From: Sinohyriopsis cumingii
Lineage: Eukaryota > Mollusca > Bivalvia > Unionida > Unionidae
Length of the DNA stretch: 64,000 nt
Assembly (NCBI GenBank): GCA_028554795.2
Contig: JAPYKE020000034.1
Location: 272,040 to 336,039, forward strand
Direction: 5' to 3'
Positions 8,516-22,870 of this stretch are shown here, piece after piece (the stretch's first letter is position 1; each line of letters starts with the position of its first letter). The notes beneath the pieces were generated by a model that was not told the origin of the DNA, did no database searches, and was given only the letters and a program-made list of their open reading frames with translations. The position numbers and the translations under genes were made by a program.

Positions 8516-9093
8516 ACAGATGGCCAGATGGGTGGAACACTACCTAGAGCTATACTCCCAAGAAATGTCAGTCACCGATGCGGCCCCTAGCAGCATAAAA
8601 ACTGCTAACCATGGACGAGCTCAACAAAGTGCCCACCTTAGAGGAGCTCAGCAAAGCAATTGACTCCCTCCCAAACGACAAAGCACCAGGTAGTGACATC
8701 ATCCCGCCCGAAGCTATCGAACGTGAGAAACAAACATTGCTTCAGCCACTGCATGAGCTACTTTGTCTCTGCTGGGAGGAAGGAGCGGATCCCCAAGACA
8801 TGCGCGAGATACCGTTTACAAAAACAATGGCGACCTCAGTGACTGTAATAATTACAGAGGGATCTCGCTTGATCTCGCTTCTGAGCATCGTTGGCAACGT
8901 GTATGCCCGCATTATATTCAACAGGCTGCAGTTGCTGGCGGACAGTGTGCACCTGGAATCCCAGTGCGGCTTTAATGCAGGCAGGTCGACGACAGGCAGG
9001 ATATTTTCCATACGACAACTCCAAGAGAAGAACACAGAGCAAGGTCAACCACTCTACATGATGTTCATCGACCTCACCAAGACCTTTGACCTG
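8516..9093 (+). mobile_element. LINE fragment B, copy 2
   Basis: The 164-codon frame is at 8611-9105, unchanged from copy 1, with TLEELSK and the 10-bp duplication. Confidence 0.87.
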
Positions 9094-10483
9094 CATGATA
9101 ATTAGATTTAATATGTAAACTGAAGACTATTAAATGCATCGAAGAGGTCATCTAAGCTGTTATTTATTACATTTTGTTTACAATTGCTTGGAAGAGCTGA
9201 GATATGTAATAGTTTATTAGACTAGTTACAATTACCTCTAAGAGATGAGCTATGTAATCATTTATTGTACTTTGGTTACAATTACTTCAGAGAGTTGAGA
9301 TATATACTCATTTATTACTCTTGTTACAGTTATACAGTTGCTTCAACGAGTTGAGATATTTACTCGGCTTTAGTACTCTGGTTACAATTACATCAAATTG
9401 TTGAGATACATACTCGTTTATTACATTGTTTATAATTACTTCAAAGAGGCGAGCTATGTAATCTTTTAGTACACTTTGGTTACAATTACTTCGAGACAAT
9501 TTCATCCCATTTCCCTTTTGAAATGTACACCATTAGCTGAATCCTACAGCTATTTACTCGTAGATCGAACCAGTAAAGATTACATATATAGTTTCTTTGA
9601 AATCTTTTTGTCGGTTATGAACATTTGTTCTAAATTGTCGAAATTACACTGAGCGTTACGTTCCATTTGTCACGCTGCGGAATACCAACAAATAAATATT
9701 TCTTGAGTTTTATTGTATTTCTCACATTTTTCCGAATTTAAAAATTGAATAAAACACTTTTAAGTAGTTATTGTTGATTTATCGGTGTAAATAGTATGAC
9801 AAAGAAAGACATCCTGTCTGTATACACTTGTTGCATTCGTGTGTATGTGTGTGATGCTTTATTTGAATTAACGTTTGTCTTTCACCATTATTTTGCATTA
9901 AGTTTGAAACATTTCAGAGAAAACACATATTCATGCCACTGAGCATACTTGTAGAATACATTCATTGAACAGATAACAGGGTCGGATGTGAGGAAGTGGG
10001 TTTGCAGTACAATATATTTCCATTTATGCAATGCAATTCTCATAGCATAATGCTTGGTCAGAATAATTAACAAGTATATATGCTGCAGTAATAAGGATTA
10101 TAACTGATTTTAAAAATGCAACTGCTGTATGACACAGCCAGAATAAAAAAGATCAATCAAAGAATTTATAAATCTTACACGTGCACTTTTTGTAATAATT
10201 TATATTTAAAAAAAGTCTATTTGCATTATGTTTTGGTAATATATGAATCTATTTGGCTATTTTTTTCCTTTTCCATGGTACATGTGTTTATATAAGTAAA
10301 ATGTGGCACCTGCAGAATTGTGCAGTTCTTTCATGTAATTTGCTTTTGATCACCTCGAACTAGAACATTCAATACCAATCAAATTATAAAATGTTTAATT
10401 GCATTTTGATTGAATGGTCGTACGTCTCTGAAACAATCTCAGAGCTGCACTAGTAGAATTGTGATATACTCTTGTATTATCAT

Positions 10484-11495
10484 ACTAGCCCTGGACCAGA
10501 CACTCCAGGACCTGCCAGACCACGATGCCACAGCCATGTGGAACGCCATGAAGGGTGCAATCTACAGCACAGCCATGGCCATGTTTGGCAAAAATTAACG
10601 GCCCAGCCAGGACTGGTTCAACGCACATCTATCAAGGATGGAACCAATAATCGAAGACAAACGAAAAGCCTTCAAACGTTACAAAAAAATGCCTTAATGG
10701 ACGGACGCTTGCTGATCTCAGAAGTGCTCGAAGCAACACCCAACACAATCGCTAGACAGTGCGCGAACGAGTACTGGTAACAACTATGTGAAGGACTCCA
10801 GCACAGTGCCGAGTCCGGAAACATCCAAGGTATGTACTGTGGTATCAAGAAGGCTCTAGGCCCTACGGTGAAAGGGGCCGTTCCCCGGAAATCTCTGAGG
10901 GGAGAGGAGATCACTGACTGTGAGCAACAGATGGCCAGATGGGTGGAACACTACTCAGAGCTATACTCCCAGGATATGCTAGTCACCGATGCGGCCCCTA
11001 GCAGCATAAAAACTGCCCACCATGGATGAGCTCGACAAAGTGCCCACCTTAGAGGAGCTCAGCAAAGCACTCGACTCCCACCCAAACGACAAAGCACCAG
11101 GTAGTGTCATCATCCCGCCCAAAGCTATAGAACGTGGGAAACCAACATTGCTTCAGCCGCTGCATGAGCTACTTTGTCTCTGCTGGAAGTAAAGGAGCGG
11201 TCCCCCAAGATATGCGCGAGATACCGTTTACAAAAACAATGGCGACCTCAATGACTGTAATAACTACAGAGGGATCTCGCTTCTGAGCATCGTTGGCAAA
11301 GTGTATGCCCGCATTATACTCAACAGGCTGCAGTTGCTGGCGGACCGTGTGCACCTGGAATCCCAGTGCGGCTTTAAAGCAGGCAGGTCGACGACAGACA
11401 GGATTTTTTCCATACGACAACTCCAAGAGAAGAACACAGAGCAAGGTCAACCACTCTACATGATGTTCATCGAAATCACCAAGACCTTTGACCTG
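10484..11495 (+). mobile_element. LINE fragment C, copy 2
   Basis: It has the same stops as C of copy 1. A private T at 11107 changes the LINE-frame Asp of KAPGSD to Val. Confidence 0.87.
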
Positions 11496-12908
11496 CATGA
11501 TAATTAGTTTTTATTATGTAAATTGAAGACTATTAAATGCATCGTAGAAGTGATCTAAGCTGTTATTTATTACATTTTGTTTACAATTGCTTGGAAGAGC
11601 TGAGATATGTAATAGTTTATTAGACTAGTTACCATTACCTTGAAGAGATGAGCTATGTAATCATTTATTGTACTTTGGTTACAATTACTTCAGAGAGTTG
11701 AGATATATACTCATTTATTACTCTTGTTACAGTTATACAGTTACTTCACCGAGTTGAGATATTTACTCGGCTTTAGTACTCTGGTTTCAATGACATCAAA
11801 TAGTTGAGATACGTACTTGTTTATTACATTGTTTATAATTACTTCAAAGAGTCGAGCTATGTGATCTTTTAGTACACTTTGGTTACAATTACTTCGAGAC
11901 ATTTTCATCCCATTTCCCTTTTGAAATGTACACCATTAACTGAATCCTGCAGCTATTTACTTGTAGATCGAACCAGTAAAGATTACATATATAGTTTCTT
12001 TGAAATCTTTTTGTTGGTTATGAAGATTTGTTCTAAATTGTCGAAATTACACTGGGAATTACGTTCCATTTGTCACGCTGTGGAATACCAACAAATACAA
12101 ATTTCTTGGGTTTTATTGTATTTCTCAAATGTTTTACAAATTTAACAATTGAATAAAACACTTTTAAGTAGTTATTGTTGATCAGCCGGTGTATATAGTA
12201 TGACGAAGGAAGACATCATGTCTGTATACACTTGTTGCATTCGTGTGTATGTGTGTGATGCTTTATTTGAATTAACGTTTGTCTTTCACCGTTATTTTGC
12301 ATTAAGTTTGAAACATTTCAAAGAAAACCGATATTCATGCCATTGAGGATACTTGTAGAATACATTCATTGAACAGATAACAGGGTCGGATGTGAGGAAG
12401 TGGGTTTGCAGTACAATATATTTCCATTTATGCAATGCAATTCTTATAGCATAATGCTTGGCCAGAATAATTGACAAGTATATATGCTGCAATAATAAGG
12501 ATTATAATTGATTTTCAATATCCAATGCCTGTTTAGTTTAAAAAACATTTCCTGTATGACACAGCCAGAATAAAAAAGATCAACCAAAGAATGTATAAAT
12601 CTTACATGTGCACTTTTTGTAATAATTTATATAAAAAAAAGTCTATTTGCATTATGTTTTGGTAATATATGAATATATTTGGCTGATTTTTCCTTTTTCA
12701 TGGTGTCTGTTTTTATTTAAGTAAAATGTGGCACCTGCAAAATTGTGCAGTTTATTCATGTAATAAGCTTTTAATAACCTCGAATTAGAACATTTAATAC
12801 AAATGAAATTATAAAATGTTTAATTGGATTTTGATTGAATTTTCGTACGTCTCTGAAAAAATCTCAGAGATGCATGAGCATAATTGTGATATACTCTTGT
12901 ATTCTCAT

Positions 12909-13894
12909 ACTAGCCCTGGACCAGGCACTCCAAGACCTGCCAGATCACGATGCCACAGTCATGTGGAGCGCCATGAAGGGTGTCATCTACAGCACAGCCA
13001 TGGCCACGATTGGCACTAGTTCAGCGCACATCTATCAAGGATAGAACCAATAATCGAAGACAAATGAAAAGCCTTCAAAGCTTACAAAAATGCCCTAATG
13101 AACGGATGCTTGCTGATCTCAGAAGCGCTCGAAGCAACACCCAACACATCGCTAGACAGTGCGCGAACGAGTACTGGTAACAACTATGTGAAGGACTCCA
13201 GCGCAGTGCCGAATCCGGAAACATCCAAGGTATGTACTGTGATATCAAGAAGGCTCTAGGCCCTATGGTGAAAGGGATCGTCCGCCAGAAATCTCTGACG
13301 GGAGAGGAGATCACTGACTGCGAGCAACAGATGGCCAGATGGGTGGAACACTACTCAGAGCTATGCTCCCAAGAAATGTCAGTCACCGATGCAGCCCTAG
13401 CAGCAAAAAAACTGCCCACCATAGAGGAGCTCGACAAAGTGCCCACCTTAGAGGAGCTCAAGAAAGCAATCGACTCCGTCCCAAACGACAAAGCACAATG
13501 TAGTGACAGCATCCCGCCCAAAGCTATCGAACGTGGGAAACCAACATTGCTTCAGCTGCTGCATGAGCTACTTTGTCTCTGCTGGGAGGAAAGGAGCGGT
13601 CCTCCAAGATATGCGCGAGATACCGTTTACAAAAACAATGGCGACCTCAGTAACTGTAATAATTACAGAGGGATCTCGCTTCTGAGCATCGTTGGCAAAG
13701 TGTATTCCCGCATTATACTCAACAGGCTGCAGTTGCTGGTGGACCATGTGCACCTGGAATCCCAGTGCGGCTTTAAAGCAGGCAGGTCGACGACAGACAT
13801 GATCTTTTCCATACGACAACTCCAAGAGAAGAACACAGAGCAAGGTCAACCACTCTACATGATGTTCATTGAACTCACCAAGACCTTTGACCTG
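12909..13894 (+). mobile_element. LINE fragment A, copy 3
   Basis: The 224-codon frame is at 13232-13906. Its translation is identical to copies 1 and 2. Confidence 0.88.
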
Positions 13895-14709
13895 CATGAT
13901 AATTAGTTTTTATTATGTAAACTAAAGACTATTAAATGCATCGAAGAGGTCATCTAAGCTGTTATTTATTACATTTTGTTAACAATTGCTTGGAAGAGCT
14001 GAGATATGTAATTGTTTATTAGACTAGTTACAATTACCTTGAAGAGATGAGCTATGTAATCATTTGTTGTATTTTGGTTACAATTACTTCAGAGAATTGA
14101 GATATATACTTATTTATTACTCTTTTTACAGTTATACAGTTACTTCAACGAGTTGAGATATTTACTAGGCTTTAATACTCTGGTTTCAGTTACATCAAAT
14201 AGTTGAGATACATACTCGTTTATTACATTGTTTATAATTACTTCAAAGAGGCGAGCTATGTAATCTTTTAGTACACTTTGCTTACAATTACTTCGAGATA
14301 ATTTCATCCCATTTCCCTTTTGAAATGTACACCATAAACTGAATCCTGGAGTTATTTACTTGTAGATCGAACCAGTAAAGATTACATATATAGTTTCTTT
14401 GAAATCTTTTTGTCGCATATGAAGATTTGTTCTAAATTGTCGAGATTACACTGGGCGTTACGTTCCATTTGTTACGCTGCGGAATACCAACAAATAAAGA
14501 TTTCTTGAGTTTTATTGTATTTCTCACATTTTTTGTGAATTTAAAAATTGAATTAAACACTTTTAAGTAGTTATTGTTGATTAGCCGGTGTATATAGTAT
14601 GACGACGGAAGACATCATGTCTGTATACACTTGTTGCATTCGTGTGTATGCGTGCGATGCTTTATTTGAATTAACGTTTGTCTTTCACCATTATTTTGCA
14701 TTAAGTATG

Positions 14710-15286
14710 ACAGATGGCCAGATGGGTGGAACACTACCTAGAGCTATACTCCCAAGAAATGTCAGTCACCGATGCGGCCCCTAGCAGCATAAAAACTGCT
14801 AACCATGGACGAGCTCAACAAAGTGCCCACCTTAGAGGCCTCAGCAAAGCAATTGACTCCCTCCCAAACGACAAAGCACCAGGTAGTGACATCATCCCGC
14901 CCGAAGCTATCGAACGTGAGAAACAAACATTGCTTCAGCCACTGCATGAGCTACTTTGTCTCTGCTGGGAGGAAGGAGCGGATCCCCAAGACATGCGCGA
15001 GATACCGTTTACAAAAACAATGGCGACCTCAGTGACTGTAATAATTACAGAGGGATCTCGCTTGATCTCGCTTCTGAGCATCGTTGGCAACGTGTATGCC
15101 CGCATTATATTCAACAGGCTGCAGTTGCTGGCGGACAGTGTGCACCTGGAATCCCAGTGCGGCTTTAATGCAGGCAGGTCGACGACAGGCAGGATATTTT
15201 CCATACGACAACTCCAAGAGAAGAACACAGAGCAAGGTCAACCACTCTACATGATGTTCATCGACCTCACCAAGACCTTTGACCTG
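14710..15286 (+). mobile_element. LINE fragment B, copy 3 (one-base loss, extended 194-codon frame)
   Basis: The net one-base loss at about 14838 offsets the extra base shared by B and C near 14779. The frame can therefore open at the native MARWVEHY (ATG at 14714) and continue into LSKAIDSLPNDKAPGSD and on to 15298, giving 194 codons. Between the two changes, about 20 residues (roughly PSSIKTANHGRAQQSAHLRG) are out of register. It is unique among the ten B parts. It creates AGGCCT. It could be a real mutation or a base-calling error. Confidence 0.87.
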
Positions 15287-16676
15287 CATGATAATTAGAT
15301 TTAATATGTAAACTGAAGACTATTAAATGCATCGAAGAGGTCATCTAAGCTGTTATTTATTACATTTTGTTTACAATTGCTTGGAAGAGCTGAGATATGT
15401 AATAGTTTATTAGACTAGTTACAATTACCTCTAAGAGATGAGCTATGTAATCATTTATTGTACTTTGGTTACAATTACTTCAGAGAGTTGAGATATATAC
15501 TCATTTATTACTCTTGTTACAGTTATACAGTTGCTTCAACGAGTTGAGATATTTACTCGGCTTTAGTACTCTGGTTACAATTACATCAAATTGTTGAGAT
15601 ACATACTCGTTTATTACATTGTTTATAATTACTTCAAAGAGGCGAGCTATGTAATCTTTTAGTACACTTTGGTTACAATTACTTCGAGACAATTTCATCC
15701 CATTTCCCTTTTGAAATGTACACCATTAGCTGAATCCTACAGCTATTTACTCGTAGATCGAACCAGTAAAGATTACATATATAGTTTCTTTGAAATCTTT
15801 TTGTCGGTTATGAACATTTGTTCTAAATTGTCGAAATTACACTGAGCGTTACGTTCCATTTGTCACGCTGCGGAATACCAACAAATAAATATTTCTTGAG
15901 TTTTATTGTATTTCTCACATTTTTCCGAATTTAAAAATTGAATAAAACACTTTTAAGTAGTTATTGTTGATTTATCGGTGTAAATAGTATGACAAAGAAA
16001 GACATCCTGTCTGTATACACTTGTTGCATTCGTGTGTATGTGTGTGATGCTTTATTTGAATTAACGTTTGTCTTTCACCATTATTTTGCATTAAGTTTGA
16101 AACATTTCAGAGAAAACACATATTCATGCCACTGAGCATACTTGTAGAATACATTCATTGAACAGATAACAGGGTCGGATGTGAGGAAGTGGGTTTGCAG
16201 TACAATATATTTCCATTTATGCAATGCAATTCTCATAGCATAATGCTTGGTCAGAATAATTAACAAGTATATATGCTGCAGTAATAAGGATTATAACTGA
16301 TTTTAAAAATGCAACTGCTGTATGACACAGCCAGAATAAAAAAGATCAATCAAAGAATTTATAAATCTTACACGTGCACTTTTTGTAATAATTTATATTT
16401 AAAAAAAGTCTATTTGCATTATGTTTTGGTAATATATGAATCTATTTGGCTATTTTTTTCCTTTTCCATGGTACATGTGTTTATATAAGTAAAATGTGGC
16501 ACCTGCAGAATTGTGCAGTTCTTTCATGTAATTTGCTTTTGATCACCTCGAACTAGAACATTCAATACCAATCAAATTATAAAATGTTTAATTGCATTTT
16601 GATTGAATGGTCGTACGTCTCTGAAACAATCTCAGAGCTGCACTAGTAGAATTGTGATATACTCTTGTATTATCAT

Positions 16677-17688
16677 ACTAGCCCTGGACCAGACACTCCA
16701 GGACCTGCCAGACCACGATGCCACAGCCATGTGGAACGCCATGAAGGGTGCAATCTACAGCACAGCCATGGCCATGTTTGGCAAAAATTAACGGCCCAGC
16801 CAGGACTGGTTCAACGCACATCTATCAAGGATGGAACCAATAATCGAAGACAAACGAAAAGCCTTCAAACGTTACAAAAAAATGCCTTAATGGACGGACG
16901 CTTGCTGATCTCAGAAGTGCTCGAAGCAACACCCAACACAATCGCTAGACAGTGCGCGAACGAGTACTGGTAACAACTATGTGAAGGACTCCAGCACAGT
17001 GCCGAGTCCGGAAACATCCAAGGTATGTACTGTGGTATCAAGAAGGCTCTAGGCCCTACGGTGAAAGGGGCCGTTCCCCGGAAATCTCTGAGGGGAGAGG
17101 AGATCACTGACTGTGAGCAACAGATGGCCAGATGGGTGGAACACTACTCAGAGCTATACTCCCAGGATATGCTAGTCACCGATGCGGCCCCTAGCAGCAT
17201 AAAAACTGCCCACCATGGATGAGCTCGACAAAGTGCCCACCTTAGAGGAGCTCAGCAAAGCACTCGACTCCCACCCAAACGACAAAGCACCAGGTAGTGA
17301 CATCATCCCGCCCAAAGCTATAGAACGTGGGAAACCAACATTGCTTCAGCCGCTGCATGAGCTACTTTGTCTCTGCTGGAAGTAAAGGAGCGGTCCCCCA
17401 AGATATGCGCGAGATACCGTTTACAAAAACAATGGCGACCTCAATGACTGTAATAACTACAGAGGGATCTCGCTTCTGAGCATCGTTGGCAAAGTGTATG
17501 CCCGCATTATACTCAACAGGCTGCAGTTGCTGGCGGACCGTGTGCACCTGGAATCCCAGTGCGGCTTTAAAGCAGGCAGGTCGACGACAGACAGGATTTT
17601 TTCCATACGACAACTCCAAGAGAAGAACACAGAGCAAGGTCAACCACTCTACATGATGTTCATCGAAATCACCAAGACCTTTGACCTG
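16677..17688 (+). mobile_element. LINE fragment C, copy 3
   Basis: It shows no difference from C of copy 1 in the translated segments inspected. Confidence 0.87.
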
Positions 17689-19101
17689 CATGATAATTAG
17701 TTTTTATTATGTAAATTGAAGACTATTAAATGCATCGTAGAAGTGATCTAAGCTGTTATTTATTACATTTTGTTTACAATTGCTTGGAAGAGCTGAGATA
17801 TGTAATAGTTTATTAGACTAGTTACCATTACCTTGAAGAGATGAGCTATGTAATCATTTATTGTACTTTGGTTACAATTACTTCAGAGAGTTGAGATATA
17901 TACTCATTTATTACTCTTGTTACAGTTATACAGTTACTTCACCGAGTTGAGATATTTACTCGGCTTTAGTACTCTGGTTTCAATGACATCAAATAGTTGA
18001 GATACGTACTTGTTTATTACATTGTTTATAATTACTTCAAAGAGTCGAGCTATGTGATCTTTTAGTACACTTTGGTTACAATTACTTCGAGACATTTTCA
18101 TCCCATTTCCCTTTTGAAATGTACACCATTAACTGAATCCTGCAGCTATTTACTTGTAGATCGAACCAGTAAAGATTACATATATAGTTTCTTTGAAATC
18201 TTTTTGTTGGTTATGAAGATTTGTTCTAAATTGTCGAAATTACACTGGGAATTACGTTCCATTTGTCACGCTGTGGAATACCAACAAATACAAATTTCTT
18301 GGGTTTTATTGTATTTCTCAAATGTTTTACAAATTTAACAATTGAATAAAACACTTTTAAGTAGTTATTGTTGATCAGCCGGTGTATATAGTATGACGAA
18401 GGAAGACATCATGTCTGTATACACTTGTTGCATTCGTGTGTATGTGTGTGATGCTTTATTTGAATTAACGTTTGTCTTTCACCGTTATTTTGCATTAAGT
18501 TTGAAACATTTCAAAGAAAACCGATATTCATGCCATTGAGGATACTTGTAGAATACATTCATTGAACAGATAACAGGGTCGGATGTGAGGAAGTGGGTTT
18601 GCAGTACAATATATTTCCATTTATGCAATGCAATTCTTATAGCATAATGCTTGGCCAGAATAATTGACAAGTATATATGCTGCAATAATAAGGATTATAA
18701 TTGATTTTCAATATCCAATGCCTGTTTAGTTTAAAAAACATTTCCTGTATGACACAGCCAGAATAAAAAAGATCAACCAAAGAATGTATAAATCTTACAT
18801 GTGCACTTTTTGTAATAATTTATATAAAAAAAAGTCTATTTGCATTATGTTTTGGTAATATATGAATATATTTGGCTGATTTTTCCTTTTTCATGGTGTC
18901 TGTTTTTATTTAAGTAAAATGTGGCACCTGCAAAATTGTGCAGTTTATTCATGTAATAAGCTTTTAATAACCTCGAATTAGAACATTTAATACAAATGAA
19001 ATTATAAAATGTTTAATTGGATTTTGATTGAATTTTCGTACGTCTCTGAAAAAATCTCAGAGATGCATGAGCATAATTGTGATATACTCTTGTATTCTCA
19101 T

Positions 19102-20087
19102 ACTAGCCCTGGACCAGGCACTCCAAGACCTGCCAGATCACGATGCCACAGTCATGTGGAGCGCCATGAAGGGTGTCATCTACAGCACAGCCATGGCCAC
19201 GATTGGCACTAGTTCAGCGCACATCTATCAAGGATAGAACCAATAATCGAAGACAAATGAAAAGCCTTCAAAGCTTACAAAAATGCCCTAATGAACGGAT
19301 GCTTGCTGATCTCAGAAGCGCTCGAAGCAACACCCAACACATCGCTAGACAGTGCGCGAACGAGTACTGGTAACAACTATGTGAAGGACTCCAGCGCAGT
19401 GCCGAATCCGGAAACATCCAAGGTATGTACTGTGATATCAAGAAGGCTCTAGGCCCTATGGTGAAAGGGATCGTCCGCCAGAAATCTCTGACGGGAGAGG
19501 AGATCACTGACTGCGAGCAACAGATGGCCAGATGGGTGGAACACTACTCAGAGCTATGCTCCCAAGAAATGTCAGTCACCGATGCAGCCCTAGCAGCAAA
19601 AAAACTGCCCACCATAGAGGAGCTCGACAAAGTGCCCACCTTAGAGGAGCTCAAGAAAGCAATCGACTCCGTCCCAAACGACAAAGCACAATGTAGTGAC
19701 AGCATCCCGCCCAAAGCTATCGAACGTGGGAAACCAACATTGCTTCAGCCGCTGCATGAGCTACTTTGTCTCTGCTGGGAGGAAAGGAGCGGTCCTCCAA
19801 GATATGCGCGAGATACCGTTTACAAAAACAATGGCGACCTCAGTAACTGTAATAATTACAGAGGGATCTCGCTTCTGAGCATCGTTGGCAAAGTGTATTC
19901 CCGCATTATACTCAACAGGCTGCAGTTGCTGGTGGACCATGTGCACCTGGAATCCCAGTGCGGCTTTAAAGCAGGCAGGTCGACGACAGACATGATCTTT
20001 TCCATACGACAACTCCAAGAGAAGAACACAGAGCAAGGTCAACCACTCTACATGATGTTCATTGAACTCACCAAGACCTTTGACCTG
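19102..20087 (+). mobile_element. LINE fragment A, copy 4
   Basis: The 224-codon frame is at 19425-20099. C at 19750 gives LLQPLHELL in place of LLQLLHELL. Pro is also the B and C residue and so probably ancestral, either retained here or reintroduced by conversion. Confidence 0.88.
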
Positions 20088-20902
20088 CATGATAATTAGT
20101 TTTTATTATGTAAACTAAAGACTATTAAATGCATCGAAGAGGTCATCTAAGCTGTTATTTATTACATTTTGTTAACAATTGCTTGGAAGAGCTGAGATAT
20201 GTAATTGTTTATTAGACTAGTTACAATTACCTTGAAGAGATGAGCTATGTAATCATTTGTTGTATTTTGGTTACAATTACTTCAGAGAATTGAGATATAT
20301 ACTTATTTATTACTCTTTTTACAGTTATACAGTTACTTCAACGAGTTGAGATATTTACTAGGCTTTAATACTCTGGTTTCAGTTACATCAAATAGTTGAG
20401 ATACATACTCGTTTATTACATTGTTTATAATTACTTCAAAGAGGCGAGCTATGTAATCTTTTAGTACACTTTGCTTACAATTACTTCGAGATAATTTCAT
20501 CCCATTTCCCTTTTGAAATGTACACCATAAACTGAATCCTGGAGTTATTTACTTGTAGATCGAACCAGTAAAGATTACATATATAGTTTCTTTGAAATCT
20601 TTTTGTCGCATATGAAGATTTGTTCTAAATTGTCGAGATTACACTGGGCGTTACGTTCCATTTGTTACGCTGCGGAATACCAACAAATAAAGATTTCTTG
20701 AGTTTTATTGTATTTCTCACATTTTTTGTGAATTTAAAAATTGAATTAAACACTTTTAAGTAGTTATTGTTGATTAGCCGGTGTATATAGTATGACGACG
20801 GAAGACATCATGTCTGTATACACTTGTTGCATTCGTGTGTATGCGTGCGATGCTTTATTTGAATTAACGTTTGTCTTTCACCATTATTTTGCATTAAGTA
20901 TG

Positions 20903-21480
20903 ACAGATGGCCAGATGGGTGGAACACTACCTAGAGCTATACTCCCAAGAAATGTCAGTCACCGATGCGGCCCCTAGCAGCATAAAAACTGCTAACCATG
21001 GACGAGCTCAACAAAGTGCCCACCTTAGAGGAGCTCAGCAAAGCAATTGACTCCCTCCCAAACGACAAAGCACCAGGTAGTGACATCATCCCGCCCGAAG
21101 CTATCGAACGTGAGAAACAAACATTGCTTCAGCCACTGCATGAGCTACTTTGTCTCTGCTGGGAGGAAGGAGCGGATCCCCAAGACATGCGCGAGATACC
21201 GTTTACAAAAACAATGGCGACCTCAGTGACTGTAATAATTACAGAGGGATCTCGCTTGATCTCGCTTCTGAGCATCGTTGGCAACGTGTATGCCCGCATT
21301 ATATTCAACAGGCTGCAGTTGCTGGCGGACAGTGTGCACCTGGAATCCCAGTGCGGCTTTAATGCAGGCAGGTCGACGACAGGCAGGATATTTTCCATAC
21401 GACAACTCCAAGAGAAGAACACAGAGCAAGGTCAACCACTCTACATGATGTTCATCGACCTCACCAAGACCTTTGACCTG
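20903..21480 (+). mobile_element. LINE fragment B, copy 4
   Basis: The 164-codon frame is at 20998-21492, with TLEELSK. No private coding change was seen. Confidence 0.87.
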
Positions 21481-22870
21481 CATGATAATTAGATTTAATA
21501 TGTAAACTGAAGACTATTAAATGCATCGAAGAGGTCATCTAAGCTGTTATTTATTACATTTTGTTTACAATTGCTTGGAAGAGCTGAGATATGTAATAGT
21601 TTATTAGACTAGTTACAATTACCTCTAAGAGATGAGCTATGTAATCATTTATTGTACTTTGCTTACAATTACTTCAGAGAGTTGAGATATATACTCATTT
21701 ATTACTCTTGTTACAGTTATACAGTTGCTTCAACGAGTTGAGATATTTACTCGGCTTTAGTACTCTGGTTACAATTACATCAAATTGTTGAGATACATAC
21801 TCGTTTATTACATTGTTTATAATTACTTCAAAGAGGCGAGCTATGTAATCTTTTAGTACACTTTGGTTACAATTACTTCGAGACAATTTCATCCCATTTC
21901 CCTTTTGAAATGTACACCATTAGCTGAATCCTACAGCTATTTACTCGTAGATCGAACCAGTAAAGATTACATATATAGTTTCTTTGAAATCTTTTTGTCG
22001 GTTATGAACATTTGTTCTAAATTGTCGAAATTACACTGAGCGTTACGTTCCATTTGTCACGCTGCGGAATACCAACAAATAAATATTTCTTGAGTTTTAT
22101 TGTATTTCTCACATTTTTCCGAATTTAAAAATTGAATAAAACACTTTTAAGTAGTTATTGTTGATTTATCGGTGTAAATAGTATGACAAAGAAAGACATC
22201 CTGTCTGTATACACTTGTTGCATTCGTGTGTATGTGTGTGATGCTTTATTTGAATTAACGTTTGTCTTTCACCATTATTTTGCATTAAGTTTGAAACATT
22301 TCAGAGAAAACACATATTCATGCCACTGAGCATACTTGTAGAATACATTCATTGAACAGATAACAGGGTCGGATGTGAGGAAGTGGGTTTGCAGTACAAT
22401 ATATTTCCATTTATGCAATGCAATTCTCATAGCATAATGCTTGGTCAGAATAATTAACAAGTATATATGCTGCAGTAATAAGGATTATAACTGATTTTAA
22501 AAATGCAACTGCTGTATGACACAGCCAGAATAAAAAAGATCAATCAAAGAATTTATAAATCTTACACGTGCACTTTTTGTAATAATTTATATTTAAAAAA
22601 AGTCTATTTGCATTATGTTTTGGTAATATATGAATCTATTTGGCTATTTTTTTCCTTTTCCATGGTACATGTGTTTATATAAGTAAAATGTGGCACCTGC
22701 AGAATTGTGCAGTTCTTTCATGTAATTTGCTTTTGATCACCTCGAACTAGAACATTCAATACCAATCAAATTATAAAATGTTTAATTGCATTTTGATTGA
22801 ATGGTCGTACGTCTCTGAAACAATCTCAGAGCTGCACTAGTAGAATTGTGATATACTCTTGTATTATCAT

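Larger units (their letters stand above)
6195..12388 (+). repeat. Higher-order repeat copy 2 (class I)
   Basis: Every part lies at its copy-1 position plus 6194. By eye it is almost identical to copy 1. The differences noticed are a T at 11107 within LINE C (GTAGTGTCAT against GTAGTGACAT in all other copies), G instead of A at the copy-1 private site, and ACCGTTA at about 12291. Confidence 0.96.
12389..18581 (+). repeat. Higher-order repeat copy 3 (class I, 6193 bp)
   Basis: Parts lie at copy-1 positions plus 12388 up to about 14838, then plus 12387. A net one-base loss in part B (GAGGCCTCAGC in place of GAGGAGCTCAGC) makes this the only 6193-bp unit. It alters the reading frame of LINE B. 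All other class I markers are present. Confidence 0.96.
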
